Of a stretch of DNA of 64,000 bases, positions 1 through 7,825 are shown piece by piece. Positions within the stretch are counted from its first letter, which is position 1, and every line of letters begins with the position of its first letter. Both the position numbers and the translations under genes were made by a program. This DNA comes from an uncultured Eubacterium sp. (GTDB taxonomy: Bacteria > Bacillota > Clostridia > Lachnospirales > Lachnospiraceae), in contig CAJUBZ010000003.1 of assembly GCA_910584795.1 (NCBI GenBank), positions 1 to 64,000 on the forward strand. Reading direction: 5' to 3'. Under the pieces are notes generated by a model, which saw only the letters and a list, made by a program, of their open reading frames with translations, had not been told where the DNA came from and made no database searches.

Positions 1-62
1 CCAAATGGTAAGGCACTGGACTCTGACTCCAGCATTTCAAGGTTCGAATCCTTGTGGGCCAG
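1..62 (+). tRNA. tRNA-Gln (anticodon CTG), 5' end cut by window
   Basis: The anticodon arm is CTGGA-CTCTGAC-TCCAG, which puts CTG at the anticodon. The T arm CAAGG-TTCGAAT-CCTTG follows, then a 7-nt acceptor strand TGGGCCA and a discriminator G. No CCA is encoded. The 5' acceptor strand and part of the D arm lie outside the window. Confidence 0.9.
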
Positions 63-70
63 TTAAAATA

Positions 71-104
71 AAAAGTAGCAATGATATTTCATTGCTACTT
101 TTTT
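71..104. terminator. Bidirectional intrinsic terminator between tRNA-Gln and the phosphofructokinase gene
   Basis: A 14-bp perfect stem (AAAAGTAGCAATGA and its complement) has a 4-nt loop. It is A-rich on the left and T-rich on the right, so it can end the tRNA transcript and the convergent minus-strand gene. Confidence 0.85.
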
Positions 105-107
105 GTC

Positions 108-1352
108 TTACTCATCAATTTTATTTGGAAACAGATGCGACACATTTAAATAATCAGGAATTCCTCTCTGATACTTCACAACCGGTTCGCCTAGAATTAA
201 TGGATATACATAATCAATAAATTCCTGAGTTACATCATTACCACGTTCATTAATCCATTCACGGGGTACGTGTTTTACTAAGCCGGCAACATTCTTTACA
301 TCAGTGTCTCCCATATCAACACTGTAAGGGTCATTTCCTTTACGAATTGCAGTTACCATCACACCGGTCTTTCCTTTTAAAGAAATCTCAACAGCGTGGC
401 GACCCAGTCGGAAAGCCTCTCCGATATCTGTAATAGAAGACAGATGAGCAGCACTTCTCTGTAATATATTAATTTCTACAGAACGCACCTTAACCTGAAT
501 ATTTTGTTTGATAATGTATTCAAGACATTTGCCGGTACCGCTGAGCTGGCTGTGACCAAAGGTATCTTCTACAGCTGTTGTTGCACTGACATAATTTCCA
601 TCTTTGTCTTTAATTCCTTCTGAGACAGCAATGACTACGTTATTATATCGATCCATGGCTGCTTTTACGTCTTCAATAAATTCTTTCTCTACAAAAGGAG
701 TTTCCGGTAAATAAATTAAATGTGGTGCAAAATTGTATTCATTTCTGGCAAGAACTGAAGCGCCGGTCAGCCAGCCGGCATCCCGTCCCATAATTTCTAC
801 AATAGTAACACTGTTAATTGGGTAAATAGATGTGTCATGACCTATCTCCAATAATGTCGAAGCTACATATTTTGCAGCTGAACCATATCCCGGAGTATGA
901 TCTGTCACACAAAGGTCATTGTCTATTGTTTTTGGAATACCAATAATTTTAATGTCCTTTTCAACAGCTTTTGCATAAGTGTTTAATTTATCTACAGTAT
1001 CCATAGAATCATTACCACCAATATAAAAAAACGCATCAATCCCGTGTTTTTCAAACTGGTTAAAAATATATGCATATGGTGCATCATCTTCATTGTAATC
1101 AGGTAACTGATAGCGGCAGGAACCCAGATACATCGAAGGTGATTTTTTTAAAAGTTCAATAAACATTGGGGTTTCTTCGACTTTTTTGGATAGATTCATT
1201 AATCTTCCGTTCAGCAGTCCCTGAACTCCATTGAGAGAGCCATAAACAGTATGAAATTGTTTACTGTCAATAGCACCTTGAATTACTCCTGCAAGACTGG
1301 AATTAATGGCAACGGTTGGTCCACCTGATTGGGCAATTAAGCAATTTCTCAT
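108..1352 (-). CDS. Diphosphate-dependent 6-phosphofructokinase
   Basis: Glycolytic enzyme converting fructose 6-phosphate and PPi to fructose 1,6-bisphosphate, reversibly, in the cytosol (414 aa). The N-terminus carries the SGGPT nucleotide/PPi loop. The motif GGNDSMDT has Asp where ATP-PFKs have Gly, and PKTIDND has Lys where ATP enzymes have PGTIDND; both changes are known hallmarks of the PPi-dependent class. The later MGRDAGW motif binds the sugar phosphate. I chose the start at 1352 (MRNCLIAQ) because GGAG lies six bases upstream; a longer reading frame to 1445 adds an unlikely hydrophobic leader. Single gene ending at a shared terminator with the tRNA. Confidence 0.92.
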   Translation of the reverse strand: MRNCLIAQSGGPTVAINSSLAGVIQGAIDSKQFHTVYGSLNGVQGLLNGRLMNLSKKVEETPMFIELLKKSPSMYLGSCRYQLPDYNEDDAPYAYIFNQFEKHGIDAFFYIGGNDSMDTVDKLNTYAKAVEKDIKIIGIPKTIDNDLCVTDHTPGYGSAAKYVASTLLEIGHDTSIYPINSVTIVEIMGRDAGWLTGASVLARNEYNFAPHLIYLPETPFVEKEFIEDVKAAMDRYNNVVIAVSEGIKDKDGNYVSATTAVEDTFGHSQLSGTGKCLEYIIKQNIQVKVRSVEINILQRSAAHLSSITDIGEAFRLGRHAVEISLKGKTGVMVTAIRKGNDPYSVDMGDTDVKNVAGLVKHVPREWINERGNDVTQEFIDYVYPLILGEPVVKYQRGIPDYLNVSHLFPNKIDE

Positions 1353-1667
1353 ATCAATCTCCATTCTGTCATTTCTTTCAATGACATTTATAATAGTAAA
1401 ATAAAATTCTATTACAAGTATACCCCAGTTTTTGACAAAAACCAATATGAATATTTAAAGTTAAGCCATGCGATATAAAAGATAAATATTAAACTGGATG
1501 CTTGCAGACTACTTAATATTTATCCTTTGTATCATATGGTGGACAACCACAGCGAAGAAAATCCGTAGGATTTTTGAACAAATGGCAGAACTTGGTAATA
1601 TTTTTAACAATGAAAGAATAGTGGCATACACTAATAATGTAAAACAAAGAAGAAAAGGGAGTAGCAA
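1353..1667. other. Intergenic region between phosphofructokinase and cotJ operon
   Basis: This 315-bp divergent gap must hold the promoters of the minus-strand kinase and the cotJ operon. A small GC-poor hairpin (AAAATCC-GTA-GGATTTT, 1558-1574) followed by a short T-run lies inside it. A 61-codon open frame at 1498-1683 has no ribosome binding site and no recognisable composition, so I do not call it. Confidence 0.5.
1625..1632 (+). promoter_or_regulatory. Candidate sigma-E type -10 of the cotJ operon
   Basis: CATACACT fits the Bacillus/Clostridium mother-cell sigma-E -10 consensus (CATACAMT) exactly and lies 36 bp before the cotJA start. cotJ of Bacillus subtilis is known to be sigma-E dependent. 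The expected -35 (KMATATT, 14-15 bp upstream) is not well matched, so this is a half-supported promoter. Confidence 0.45.
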
Positions 1668-2168
1668 ATGGATTGCAATATGAACCATGGTATGAACTGC
1701 GGTATGAATCGAAACATGAGCAGAAATACAAACTGCAATATGAATCGAAATGCAGGAAGAAATATGAATTGTGACATGAATCGAAATGCAAATAGAAATT
1801 CAAATTGCAACATGAACCGTGATATGGGTAGAAATGTAAACTGCAATATGAATAGAAATATGGTGGGAAATACCAACTGTAATATGAACAGAAACGGGAT
1901 GAATTGTGGTATGAACAAAAATACAAATAATAGAAATATGGGAGAACACCAAATGAAAAAAGATATGATGCATAGTAAACCGGGATGCAATTGTGAAAAG
2001 ATGGAGGGCTGTGACAGAGGAACAGAACCTGTAGACCGCATGGCACCGGGAATGGCATTTGTACCATGGCAGAAATGGGAAGATGTATATTGTATGGAAA
2101 AAGGACTAGAACGAGGAACAATATTTGAGCAATTGGATAAACCGTTTCTAGGAGGTAGAGGAAAATGA
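1668..2168 (+). CDS. cotJA: Spore coat protein CotJA with a Met/Asn/Arg/Cys-rich N-terminal extension
   Basis: Spore inner-coat associated protein (166 aa), first gene of cotJABC. The C-terminal ~60 residues hold the CotJA family core (MAPGMAFVPWQ, then FEQLDKPF). The first ~110 residues are a low-complexity array built on units such as NCNMNRN, rich in Met, Asn, Arg and Cys. From memory of the family, typical CotJA is only about 60-90 residues, so this extension roughly doubles the protein; metal binding or coat cross-linking through Cys is a guess. GGGAG lies six bases before the ATG. The gene overlaps cotJB by four bases (ATGA). Confidence 0.85.
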   Translation: MDCNMNHGMNCGMNRNMSRNTNCNMNRNAGRNMNCDMNRNANRNSNCNMNRDMGRNVNCNMNRNMVGNTNCNMNRNGMNCGMNKNTNNRNMGEHQMKKDMMHSKPGCNCEKMEGCDRGTEPVDRMAPGMAFVPWQKWEDVYCMEKGLERGTIFEQLDKPFLGGRGK

Positions 2169-2425
2169 TGAATATGGATAAAAATAGCCTGATGAAAATA
2201 ATCACACAGGCAAGTTTTGCGTTAGATGATACCAGATTGTTCTTAGATACTCATCCCAACTGTAAGGAAGCTATCGAATACTATAACAAGGCACAGGCAG
2301 TTAGGGAAGAAGCGTGGAATGAGTACACTAGCAAGTTTGGTCCGCTCACTTTTTATGAGGTAAGTAATGAAGATTATTGGGAATGGAATAAAGGGCCAAT
2401 GCCTTGGGAAGGAGGAAACTGCTAA
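2165..2425 (+). CDS. cotJB: Spore coat protein CotJB
   Basis: An 86-aa protein of the CotJB family, partner of CotJA and CotJC in the spore coat. Visible family traits are the start LMKIITQASFALDD, the central YYNKAQ..RE, and the C-terminal YEVSNEDYWEW..GPMPWEGG. The start overlaps the cotJA stop and the stop overlaps the cotJC start (TAATG), so the three genes are translationally coupled. A GGAGG inside its last codons serves cotJC. Confidence 0.93.
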   Translation: MMNMDKNSLMKIITQASFALDDTRLFLDTHPNCKEAIEYYNKAQAVREEAWNEYTSKFGPLTFYEVSNEDYWEWNKGPMPWEGGNC

Positions 2426-2538
2426 TGTTTGTATATGAGAAAAGATTACAGTATCCTGTAGATATAAAAATAAGAAATCCAAAAACAGCACAAGTTATCA
2501 TTAGTCAGTACGGTGGACCGTATTGTAATAACGTATAA
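2425..2538 (+). CDS. cotJC: CotJC (Mn-catalase type coat protein), N-terminal fragment interrupted by the element
   Basis: The ATG overlaps the cotJB stop and GGAGG precedes it, so the real cotJC start is here. The first 32 codons, ending in SQYGGP, are normal CotJC. The frame then runs into the inserted element and stops after five foreign codons. The missing part begins with the same GGP codons at 19686. Joining 2425-2520 to 19695-20201 gives one 200-codon frame, the usual CotJC length. This fragment holds none of the metal-ligand Glu/His residues, so it cannot act as a catalase. Confidence 0.93.
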   Translation: MFVYEKRLQYPVDIKIRNPKTAQVIISQYGGPYCNNV

Positions 2539-2540
2539 TG
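2491..2540 (+). other. attL of the cotJC-interrupting element
   Basis: Left hybrid site: chromosomal half (cotJC codons up to 2510), 10-bp core CGGTGGACCG at 2511-2520, and the phage arm at 2521-2540. The core is palindromic except for the central GG. The phage arm matches the reverse complement of the other phage arm (19665-19684) at 14 of 20 positions with no offset, including ACGTAT and ATG. That symmetry is expected of a large serine recombinase attP. Confidence 0.85.
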
Positions 2541-2552
2541 AAAGGTAAAAAT

Positions 2553-3968
2553 TTAATCATGTACGTAAAAATATAATGACAAAGCATTGTTTTTTTTGTC
2601 GTAAATAATTTTATCTACAACACTTCGTAATGCTTCATGTTTTTGCATCTCTGTTGAATTTGGGGCACAAATTATGTCATAGGCAGATTTAATACTGCTG
2701 ATTAAAAGATTGTTGTTTTCTTCAGAGCTTTTGAATTCGGGACATTTTTCAAGAAGTTCTATTAGAGTTTCTTTTTCTTTTGTTAAAATTTCTTTATTTA
2801 ATTTGTATTCTTCTAAAGTGTCTATTCCATCACGATATGCTTTTTTGATACGCTCTTCTTTGGCTTTTAAATTATTGATTCTTTTTAGCAATAGCTCATG
2901 TTCGGAATCATTCCTGTCCGTTTCAGTGTGATTAATTGTATATGAGATGTTTCCACCATCAATGACCTTTTTTAATCCGTCGAGAATTGCAGGCGTAAGT
3001 TTGCTTTCTGAAATCATGTGCGAAGTAGTGCAGGCACCATGATTGTACGCTGTACACTGAAATGATGACAAACCATTTTTGTTCGTGTATGAACGGACTA
3101 ATCTGCCACCGCAGGAAGAGCATATCAGCATTCCGGAAAGCCAGTGCTTGTATGTACTGATTGGACGCCTTCTGCCCCTTTTGGAAGCAGCTCTGTCCAT
3201 GGATTGGGCCTTATTAAAAAGCTTTTCGGAAATAAAGGTTTCGTAATCCCCTTGTTGCTTTATATTATTCCAAACAATTTTTCCTATGTAAAACTCATTT
3301 CTTATGATATAAGCTACAGTACGGTTTTGAAATTTTCCACCACGTTTAGTTTCATATCCAAATGTATTTAGCTTTTTTGCAATATCAAAAAAAGATAATT
3401 GTTCATTGACGTACATGTGAAAAATTTTTTTGACGATTTCTGCCTGTTCCGGGATAACAACCGGTATACCCTCTTCCATTTTATAACCTAAAGGAGGAGC
3501 AGAGTTATATTGTCCTTTCATGGCACGCTGGGTCATCCCTCTTAGAACTTCCTGAGACAGGTTGATGGAGTAATATTCATCCATCCATTCAAAGATACGC
3601 TGCACCAGTTCGCCGATAAAACCATCTGGTATTGGTTCGGAAATAGAAACAACATCTACATTAGATTTTCTCAGCAAATTCTTGTATACAATAGATTCTT
3701 CCTGATTTCTGGCAAATCGGCTGAATTTCCAAACAATGATTACATCGAAAGGGTGTTTTTCGCTTTTAGCAAGTGTAATCATCTTTTGGAAGTCGGGTCT
3801 GTTGGCAGCTTTTCTGCCGGATATTCCATCGTCCTGAAAAATTAATTCTTTCGGAATGATTATGTTATTCTTTTTTGCGTATTCCAGTCCCAGCCTGATT
3901 TGAGCCTCAGGAGAATACTCTACCTGATCATCTGTGGATACTCTGATATATAATGCCCCTATACGCAT
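2553..3968 (-). CDS. Large serine recombinase (integrase/excisionase of the element)
   Basis: A 471-aa site-specific recombinase. The resolvase domain spans about residues 1-150, with nucleophile Ser11 in YIRVSTDDQ and the motifs DDGISGRKAANRPDF and KFSRFARN. A recombinase domain follows (about 160-260), then a zinc ribbon near 280-310 (CSSCGGRL with a later Cys pair), a coiled coil near 350-420 (LKRINNLKAKEERIKKAY), and a short tail. The gene ends 33 bp from the attL core, the usual place for a prophage integrase. It is transcribed toward the attachment site, antisense to any cotJ read-through. AAGGGG lies nine bases before the ATG. It presumably acts with a directionality factor that I could not identify. 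Confidence 0.95.
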   Translation of the reverse strand: MRIGALYIRVSTDDQVEYSPEAQIRLGLEYAKKNNIIIPKELIFQDDGISGRKAANRPDFQKMITLAKSEKHPFDVIIVWKFSRFARNQEESIVYKNLLRKSNVDVVSISEPIPDGFIGELVQRIFEWMDEYYSINLSQEVLRGMTQRAMKGQYNSAPPLGYKMEEGIPVVIPEQAEIVKKIFHMYVNEQLSFFDIAKKLNTFGYETKRGGKFQNRTVAYIIRNEFYIGKIVWNNIKQQGDYETFISEKLFNKAQSMDRAASKRGRRRPISTYKHWLSGMLICSSCGGRLVRSYTNKNGLSSFQCTAYNHGACTTSHMISESKLTPAILDGLKKVIDGGNISYTINHTETDRNDSEHELLLKRINNLKAKEERIKKAYRDGIDTLEEYKLNKEILTKEKETLIELLEKCPEFKSSEENNNLLISSIKSAYDIICAPNSTEMQKHEALRSVVDKIIYDKKNNALSLYFYVHD

Positions 3969-3990
3969 ATCCGCAATCCCCTTTTTGTAA

Positions 3991-3998
3991 ATTGTATG
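3991..3998 (-). promoter_or_regulatory. Candidate sigma-E -10 in front of the recombinase
   Basis: On the minus strand CATACAAT lies 22 bp before the recombinase ATG, a perfect sigma-E -10 (CATACAMT). The spacing leaves a very short leader holding the AAGGGG ribosome site. The region 14-15 bp further up is T-rich and does not match the sigma-E -35. If used, the recombinase would be made in the mother cell together with cotJ. Confidence 0.45.
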
Positions 3999-4012
3999 AT
4001 TTATAAGTACAA

Positions 4013-4053
4013 AAAAAGACCCCTATATCATTTATTGATATAGGGGTCTTTTT
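4013..4053 (-). terminator. Intrinsic terminator between the TM2 gene and the recombinase
   Basis: A perfect 18-bp stem (AAAAAGACCCCTATATCA with its complement) and 5-nt loop ends in a T-run on the minus strand. It separates the recombinase from upstream transcription, so the recombinase needs its own promoter. Confidence 0.85.
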
Positions 4054-4100
4054 CATCATCTTACAATCATAATAATGGTCTAAACCTCGTATTATAAATT

Positions 4101-4475
4101 TTAAACATAATATGGGTTTGGTTTAAACAAAAGGATTATAAAGTCTACAAATGCTCCAATACCACATAGTCCACAGGTAAGCAGGTATAAAACACCTAGT
4201 CCGATTTTACCTTCATAGAACTTATGGGCACCAAGAAAACCAAGGAAAACACAAAGTAATACAGAAACCCATTTGTTTTTTGGGAGACCAGTACCATTTA
4301 TGTTTGTATTTGTGTTGTTAATTACAATGTTTGGCTGTTCTAAAGAATTAGATTTTAAGTCTTCGACCTGCTTTCCGCATTTTGGACATACGACACAATC
4401 AACATCAATTTTTTCCCCGCAATGTTTGCAGAACTTTGTTTCATTTCCTGTGTTTGTGTTCATTTCATTTTCCAT
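4101..4475 (-). CDS. Zinc-ribbon and TM2-domain membrane protein
   Basis: A 124-aa protein of unknown role. The N-terminus has a zinc ribbon (CKHCG, then CPKCG about 15 residues on). An Asn/Thr linker follows, then a TM2 domain with two membrane helices (VSVLLCVFLGFLGAHKFYEG and GVLYLLTCGLCGIGAFVDFIILLF). I chose the ATG at 4475 because AGAGG lies at good spacing; an upstream Met at 4508 lacks one. Such proteins are common accessory genes in Firmicutes. Upstream of it (4566-4705) is a repeat that also occurs beside a minus-strand small membrane gene at 28 kb. Confidence 0.75.
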   Translation of the reverse strand: MENEMNTNTGNETKFCKHCGEKIDVDCVVCPKCGKQVEDLKSNSLEQPNIVINNTNTNINGTGLPKNKWVSVLLCVFLGFLGAHKFYEGKIGLGVLYLLTCGLCGIGAFVDFIILLFKPNPYYV

Positions 4476-4565
4476 AATTTTTACCTCTTTTCTTTTTAGT
4501 ATTTTCATTACCCCCGGAGGGGAATTATGTGTAAATGCCAGCTGGCATAATTACCGTAGTTTTTC

Positions 4566-4705
4566 TAAATATGTTGTGTGTCGAAACAAGTCGGTTAAAA
4601 ATAGTTGTTTGCATGCAGAAACAATGATATAGTTATTTTCGGGGTTAAATGAGTTTTGAAACCGTTTTGGTCGTTATGTAAAACGGTGATAGATGAAGAT
4701 ACTAG
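4566..4705. repeat. Dispersed ~135-bp repeat, copy 1, with tandem Spo0A-like boxes
   Basis: This non-coding stretch is clearly similar to 28134-28275: both contain TGTCGAAA.AAGTCGGT, then AGAAACAATGATATAGTT, then CGGGGTTAAATGAGTTT and a GTTTTGGTCGT-like segment. TGTCGAA at 4579-4585 equals the Spo0A box, and a weaker AGTCGGT follows 10 bp on. It lies upstream of the minus-strand TM2 gene. An inverted repeat AGTCC-GTAA-GGGCT with a T-rich tail follows at about 4707-4735. Confidence 0.7.
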
Positions 4706-4768
4706 TCCGTAAGGGCTGGTTTCTTTTGTTTATTTTTCAGAATAACTATTAATGCTGTTTCTTTATTT

Positions 4769-5008
4769 TTACTCCAATGTAGTTTGATGTGAGATTGTTT
4801 CTAAATACCCTACATTTATATTGTTTCTCTTTAAATCTTCTTTTTCAATATGCCTTAATTCATGAAAATAACTTAATAGCTGCTGGCATTGACTATGTCG
4901 TGCGTTTATATAGATAGTATAGTAATCCTCAGCAGGGTCATATCCTATAGTTCCTTTAATAGACAAAGGCATATCCAGTACGATTGTTCTATAATTTTCA
5001 CTTCTCAT
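4769..5008 (-). CDS. ImmA/IrrE-like metallopeptidase, short
   Basis: A 79-aa protein. It shows an HExxH-type zinc site in YFHELRHIEKED, as in the ImmA/IrrE family that cleaves phage repressors to start induction of ICEBs1-type elements. It is shorter than usual (about 120-180 aa) and the third ligand region is not obvious, so it may be a reduced version. It lies beside the XRE repressor gene, the typical repressor/anti-repressor pair. Start chosen at 5008 with AGAGG eight bases upstream. Confidence 0.7.
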   Translation of the reverse strand: MRSENYRTIVLDMPLSIKGTIGYDPAEDYYTIYINARHSQCQQLLSYFHELRHIEKEDLKRNNINVGYLETISHQTTLE

Positions 5009-5071
5009 TTGAATCACCTCTTTTCATAGATGTATTATAGAGGTTGGTCTGTCCAATAATTAGGACTTATA

Positions 5072-5431
5072 TTAAATTTCCCCCTTAAAAGCTTTAATCA
5101 TTGATATTACTTTTTTCATATCTTCTGGTGTGCAGTCTCTTGTAGTATCAAAAAGCATTTTTAAATCTTTATTTTCGAAGATTTCCTGCGCAATTTGTTG
5201 TGTTTCTTTGTTTAAGTAATAAGAATGTTCTGTTGCTTTTCCTAAAAGATAGTTCATATCGACATTGAAAAAATCCGCAATACATACTAATGTATCAAAA
5301 TCAGGTTCCCGGTTTCCGTTTTCGTACATGCTGACAGTACTTTTAGCGATACCTAACTTATCTGCAAGTTCTAATTGTGTTAAATGTTCTCTGTTTCTTA
5401 AATGTTTTAGTATGCCTGAAAATGATTCCAT
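5072..5431 (-). CDS. XRE-family (cI-like) transcriptional repressor
   Basis: A 119-aa element repressor. The N-terminal helix-turn-helix covers about residues 8-65 (LTQLELADKLGIAKSTVSMY, then ENGNREPDFDTLVCIADFF). The C-terminus is helical and short. A strong AGGAGG lies seven bases before the ATG at 5431. It is transcribed away from the early and tail genes across an operator-rich 270-bp gap, so it probably keeps the element silent. The neighbouring ImmA-like protease is the likely inactivator. Confidence 0.9.
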   Translation of the reverse strand: MESFSGILKHLRNREHLTQLELADKLGIAKSTVSMYENGNREPDFDTLVCIADFFNVDMNYLLGKATEHSYYLNKETQQIAQEIFENKDLKMLFDTTRDCTPEDMKKVISMIKAFKGEI

Positions 5432-5501
5432 AATACACACCTCCTAGATATAGTATACACAAACTGTGGAGAAAAGACAATAAAATGTTTACTAAATGTG
5501 C

Positions 5502-5530
5502 TTGACAAAAGAACACATAATGTGTACTCT
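5502..5530 (+). promoter_or_regulatory. Rightward early promoter of the element with palindromic operator
   Basis: TTGACA (5502-5507), a 17-bp spacer and TACTCT (5525-5530) make a good sigma-A promoter facing the regulators and tail genes. The palindrome ACACATAATGTGT (5513-5525) fills the spacer. Related ACAC/GTGT words occur on both sides (5455-5595), as expected for several repressor sites. Confidence 0.7.
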
Positions 5531-5702
5531 ATAAGAACAAAAAGCAGTCAGGCAGTCTTAAATATGTTTCTTTAATAAGTTAATACACAATATGTAAACT
5601 AAAAATAGATGTAAGAAAAGAGTTTGTATGTAATGTAAATTGCAACACAAACAGACAAGCAGATAATTCATAAAATATAACGAGGAAGCTAAAGGAGAAA
5701 GT

Positions 5703-5837
5703 ATGAAAGTACTAATATATGTGAATTATCAGGGAAAGGAATATTGCTGGGATGATTTAACAGAAGAACAAAAGGAGAAACTTAGAGAGGAATTAAACAA
5801 GCAGACTGCGGAACAATTAGGTTTAAGAAAACAATAA
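5703..5837 (+). CDS. Small acidic protein of unknown function
   Basis: A 44-aa frame (MKVLIYVNYQGKEY...) with AAGGAG seven bases before the ATG. The second half is helical and Glu/Lys-rich. Small proteins of this look sit in the control region of many Firmicutes prophages and integrative elements; no function is known to me. Its place next to the repressor makes it a candidate for a regulatory or directionality factor, which is speculation. Confidence 0.6.
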   Translation: MKVLIYVNYQGKEYCWDDLTEEQKEKLREELNKQTAEQLGLRKQ

Positions 5838-5868
5838 AATAGAATTACAGGAGATGGAGAAGAAGTAA

Positions 5869-6168
5869 ATGAGCAGACCTAAATATTATTGGTATGGAAT
5901 CGTAAAAAAGATGATTATGCGGTATCCTCAAATCAAAGATGAGAAATCTATTCAAACGAGTATATTTGTTAATGCAATAGAGAAAGCTCTAAAAGAGACA
6001 AAAGAAATGGAAAACGGAGATACTAGGATAGAAGCAATAAGCAAATTATTATTTGAGAATAAAAAAACAGTTGGGGGAGTATCTATGGAAATGCATTACA
6101 GTGAGCGCACAATAGTAGGATGGACAAGTGATTTCATTAAACTATGTGGAAAGAATGCCGGATTTTAA
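5869..6168 (+). CDS. ArpU-like phage late-gene transcriptional regulator
   Basis: A 99-aa protein resembling the ArpU/RinA-type regulators of Firmicutes prophages. The start SRPKYYWYGIVKKMIMRYP and the C-terminal MHYSERTIVGWTSDFIKLCG, a sigma-region-4-like helix-turn-helix, are typical. It is somewhat shorter than the usual ~130 aa. It follows the small 44-aa gene in the rightward operon and is the most likely activator of the tail genes downstream. Confidence 0.75.
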   Translation: MSRPKYYWYGIVKKMIMRYPQIKDEKSIQTSIFVNAIEKALKETKEMENGDTRIEAISKLLFENKKTVGGVSMEMHYSERTIVGWTSDFIKLCGKNAGF

Positions 6169-6253
6169 AAATAAATAATATTATATGTTGAAATGATACA
6201 ATGAAATTGATAGTATTTATATATGATTATTAATTTTTGAAGGGAGATATAAC

Positions 6254-6994
6254 ATGAAAGGCATAGTAAAAAAAATAATAGTATTAACGTTGTGCATGGC
6301 TTTAGTAATGGGAAGTTTTCAAATGAATGTAATGGCAAAACGTATCCCGAAGCCGAAGTTGAACAAGAAAAATATAACAATTATGATGGGTAAGACCTCC
6401 AGATTGAAATTGAAGAATAATAAGAAAAAAGTAAAATGGAGAAGCCTGAATAAAAAGATAGCAACAGTCACGAAAAAAGGATTAGTGAAGGGAAAGAGTG
6501 AAGGGAAAACAACAATTATAGCAAAGGTAGGAAAGAAAAAATATAAATGTAAAGTGAGAGTAAGAGATCCGCAGAAAATATATGTAGATGTGAAATTTGA
6601 TAGGAAAGAGGAGTTGGAGTTTGAAAAAGAGGAATTAAGTTGGGTTGATAATGTACTTACGAAACAGGCAAAAATTACGGCGAAGTTTGTTGTTTTGGAT
6701 GTGAAGACTCAGATTGAAAAGAAGGAGAATGGAAAATATGATATTATTGTGGACTATACGATAAAAAGAACTTATGATTATTATGGGAAAAAATTTGGAT
6801 CAGAGTTTTATATAGGAATGAATTTGAATAGAAAAAAAATAACAAAATTGGGAACTGAACGCCCAATAGAAGATTGTAAAACAAACCAAAAATATAAAAG
6901 TCAGGAAATAATTGACGATGTAGATTTGAAAGCAGGACAGTATGAAATAGAGATGTATGGTCCATATTGGTCGCTGAAGCAATCGTTACTGTAA
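6254..6994 (+). CDS. Secreted Ig-like (BIG_2) protein, copy 1 of 3
   Basis: A 246-aa exported protein. The signal peptide covers residues 1-28 (KKIIVLTLCMALVMGS...VMA). A very Lys-rich bacterial Ig-like group 2 domain follows (about 34-107, with KVKWRSLNKKIATVTKKGLV). The ~140-residue C-terminal domain is unrecognised. GGGAG precedes the ATG. The first ~350 bp and the last ~270 bp are almost identical to copy 2, while the middle (about residues 110-165) differs strongly. Function is unknown; a surface or secreted cargo of the element is likely. Confidence 0.8.
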   Translation: MKGIVKKIIVLTLCMALVMGSFQMNVMAKRIPKPKLNKKNITIMMGKTSRLKLKNNKKKVKWRSLNKKIATVTKKGLVKGKSEGKTTIIAKVGKKKYKCKVRVRDPQKIYVDVKFDRKEELEFEKEELSWVDNVLTKQAKITAKFVVLDVKTQIEKKENGKYDIIVDYTIKRTYDYYGKKFGSEFYIGMNLNRKKITKLGTERPIEDCKTNQKYKSQEIIDDVDLKAGQYEIEMYGPYWSLKQSLL

Positions 6995-7039
6995 ATATTT
7001 ATTTGCACGCCTTACGAGCAGAGAGGAATAGTGATTAAC

Positions 7040-7780
7040 ATGAAAGGCATAGTAAAAAAAATAATAGTATTAACGTTGTGCATGGCTTTAGTAATGGGAA
7101 GTTTTCAAATGAATGTAATGGCAAAACGTATCCCGAAGCCGAAGTTGAACAAGAAAAATATAACAATTATGATGGGTAAGACCTCCAGATTGAAATTGAA
7201 GAATAATAAGAAAAAAGTAAAATGGAGAAGCCTGAATAAAAAGATAGCAACAGTCACGAAAAAAGGATTAGTGAAGGGAAAGAGTGAAGGGAAAACAACA
7301 ATTGTCGCAAAGGTAGGAAAGAAAAAATATAAATGTAAAGTGAGAGTAAGAGACCCAAAGAAAATATATGTAGATGTGAAATTTGATAGGAAAAATAAAT
7401 GGGAGTTTACAAAGGAAGAAGTAAATTGGGTTGACAATGTTCTTACTAGACAAGAAATTGTTACAGCAAAATTTATTGTTACGGATATGAAGGCTCAAGT
7501 CGTAAAGAAAGAGAATGGAAAGTATGATATTATTGTGGACTATACGATAAAAAGAACTTATGATTATTATGGGAAAAAATTTGGATCAGAGTTTTATATA
7601 GGAATGAATTTGAATAGAAAAAAAATAACAAAATTGGGAACTGAACGCCCAATAGAAGATTGTAAAACAAACCAAAAATATAAAAGTCAGGAAATAATTG
7701 ACGATGTAGATTTGAAAGCAGGACAGTATGAAATAGAGATGTATGGTCCATATTGGTCGCTGAAGCAATCGTTACTGTAA
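7040..7780 (+). CDS. Secreted Ig-like (BIG_2) protein, copy 2 of 3
   Basis: A tandem duplicate of the previous gene; the start codons are exactly 786 bp apart. Signal peptide and BIG_2 domain are identical to copy 1 except for Ile to Val (ATTATAGCA to ATTGTCGCA). Residues about 112-160 are replaced by a related but different sequence, and the last ~85 residues are identical again. A GTG at 7031 gives a three-codon longer version; homology with copy 1 favours the ATG. The intergenic DNA is the same as before copy 3. Confidence 0.8.
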   Translation: MKGIVKKIIVLTLCMALVMGSFQMNVMAKRIPKPKLNKKNITIMMGKTSRLKLKNNKKKVKWRSLNKKIATVTKKGLVKGKSEGKTTIVAKVGKKKYKCKVRVRDPKKIYVDVKFDRKNKWEFTKEEVNWVDNVLTRQEIVTAKFIVTDMKAQVVKKENGKYDIIVDYTIKRTYDYYGKKFGSEFYIGMNLNRKKITKLGTERPIEDCKTNQKYKSQEIIDDVDLKAGQYEIEMYGPYWSLKQSLL

Positions 7781-7825
7781 ATATTTATTTGCACGCCTTA
7801 CGAGCAGAGAGGAATAGTGATTAAC

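Noticed and set aside
1498..1683. A 61-codon open frame before cotJA
   Set aside because: No ribosome site, contains a hairpin and the cotJ promoter region, and shows no protein-like composition.
1513..2205. Long minus-strand frame opposite cotJA
   Set aside because: It is the mirror of the repetitive cotJA codons; composition is nonsense (Phe/Tyr/Ser runs) and cotJA has family support.
5703..5837. Naming the 44-aa protein as the recombination directionality factor
   Set aside because: Position is suggestive but no sequence feature supports it; such factors are too diverse to call by eye.
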